Of a stretch of 64,000 nucleotides of DNA, positions 63,594 through 64,000 are shown piece after piece (positions within the stretch are counted from its first letter, which is position 1; the number at the start of each line of letters is the position of its first letter). Origin of the DNA: Branchiostoma floridae (lineage: Eukaryota; Chordata; Leptocardii; Amphioxiformes; Branchiostomatidae); contig NC_049990.1 in the NCBI RefSeq assembly GCF_000003815.2, positions 7,527,010 to 7,591,009 of the forward strand, given 5' to 3'. The notes under the pieces were generated by a model. That model ran no database searches. It was not told where the DNA came from and saw nothing but the letters and a program-made list of their open reading frames with translations. The position numbers were made by a program, and so were the translations under genes.

Positions 63594-63853
63594 AAGTATA
63601 GTATCATAAGCTTGGGAAGGAGTTAAGCGACTGGTAGTCTGCGTAACACAAATTCTGCTGTCTGGGGCTGTAACTGGCCCCTCCCTGCGGAGGCCAGCGG
63701 ATGTTGGGCGGGCTGCTATAAGCGAGATTAATCAGGATAGTGTTTAGCCGTCAGAGGAGTTTCATTGGCCACAGCGAAGATCTGCGGCAGAACGCACCCG
63801 TAAATCGCTGTGGCCAATGAAACTCCGCCCTTCCCAAGCTTATGATACTATCT
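63594..63853. repeat. Nested inverted repeat with paired CCAAT boxes
   Basis: Outer arms: tagtatcataagcttgggaa (about 63599-63618) and ttcccaagcttatgatacta (about 63832-63851). Inner arms: gagtttcattggccacagcg (about 63757-63776) and cgctgtggccaatgaaactc (about 63806-63825). The inner arms carry opposed ATTGG/CCAAT boxes (NF-Y type). The left arm looks interrupted between its two parts by about 135 bp that are flanked by AGGAGTT on both sides. Confidence 0.75.
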
Positions 63854-63937
63854 TATGCCATTGCTTGGAGGAGACTACGCCCGCTCTACTGCCGTCAGAG
63901 TTTCTGAAAATGTAAGGTCGCGGGAATTAAAGTCAAA

Positions 63938-64000
63938 AAGGACTTTTCGCGGTGGTTTTAAGTTCGTGGTAGCACCAGGCACTGTAGTCTCTTACTGCCA
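63938..64000. mobile_element. GCGGTGGTTT-family MITE, cut by the window end
   Basis: aaggacttttcgcggtggtt and tagcaccaggcactgtagtc match the copies at 51190 and 54830; the right half lies outside the window. Confidence 0.65.

Noticed and set aside
63594..63853. tRNA or snRNA gene
   Set aside because: No A/B boxes, cloverleaf or snRNA signature could be laid on the palindrome.

Overview
The window is animal genomic DNA, most likely from a lancelet (cephalochordate, Branchiostoma-like). Genes are split by GT-AG introns of a few hundred bases to about 4 kb. One LAMP protein ends in an almost vertebrate-like membrane anchor and lysosomal tail. Introns are full of short snap-back DNA transposons and tRNA-derived SINEs. 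The species call is inference; nothing here looks bacterial or viral.

Layout. (1) 1-3770: no gene, SINE and MITE debris. (2) 3771-5959, minus: COPS9 (COP9 signalosome subunit 9), three exons. Its first intron holds a small RIIa-domain (Sp17-like) gene on the same strand (4774-5175). (3) 7152-15588, plus: a two-domain LAMP gene (LAMP-A) with a tyrosine lysosomal sorting tail. (4) 18806-38122: a large inverted duplication. Each arm (about 5.5 and 5.2 kb) carries one copy of an unrecognised seven-exon gene with 42-residue tandem repeats (arm A 19742-23382 minus; arm B 33824-37354 plus), with matching promoters at the inner ends. Between the arms lies a second LAMP gene (LAMP-B, 24975-32051, plus), with three luminal domains and no sorting tail. 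(5) 40124-47656 and 50152-55842, both minus: two tandem nine-exon genes for the mitochondrial citramalyl-CoA lyase CLYBL. Copy B has two candidate last exons, and the downstream one has Tyr in place of the likely catalytic Asp. (6) 55843-64000: no gene I can support; repeats, GC-rich stretches and a CCAAT-bearing nested palindrome at the far right.

How it fits together. This is not an operon. It is a set of housekeeping and lysosomal/mitochondrial genes shaped by duplication: LAMP (tandem, old), the unknown gene (inverted, younger) and CLYBL (tandem). In each pair one copy keeps the expected features and the other has diverged. Human CLYBL adjoins ZIC5/ZIC2, and LAMP1 lies on the same human chromosome, so the empty right-hand 8 kb may be upstream DNA of a Zic gene outside the window (inference).

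Most notable: 17-bp matches to the vertebrate REST/NRSF (RE1) element, repeated every 41-43 bp in an intron of both arms and also singly in introns of both CLYBL copies; two MITE insertions dated by perfect empty sites in the opposite arm; the CLYBL-B terminal-exon switch; and the tail-less three-domain LAMP.
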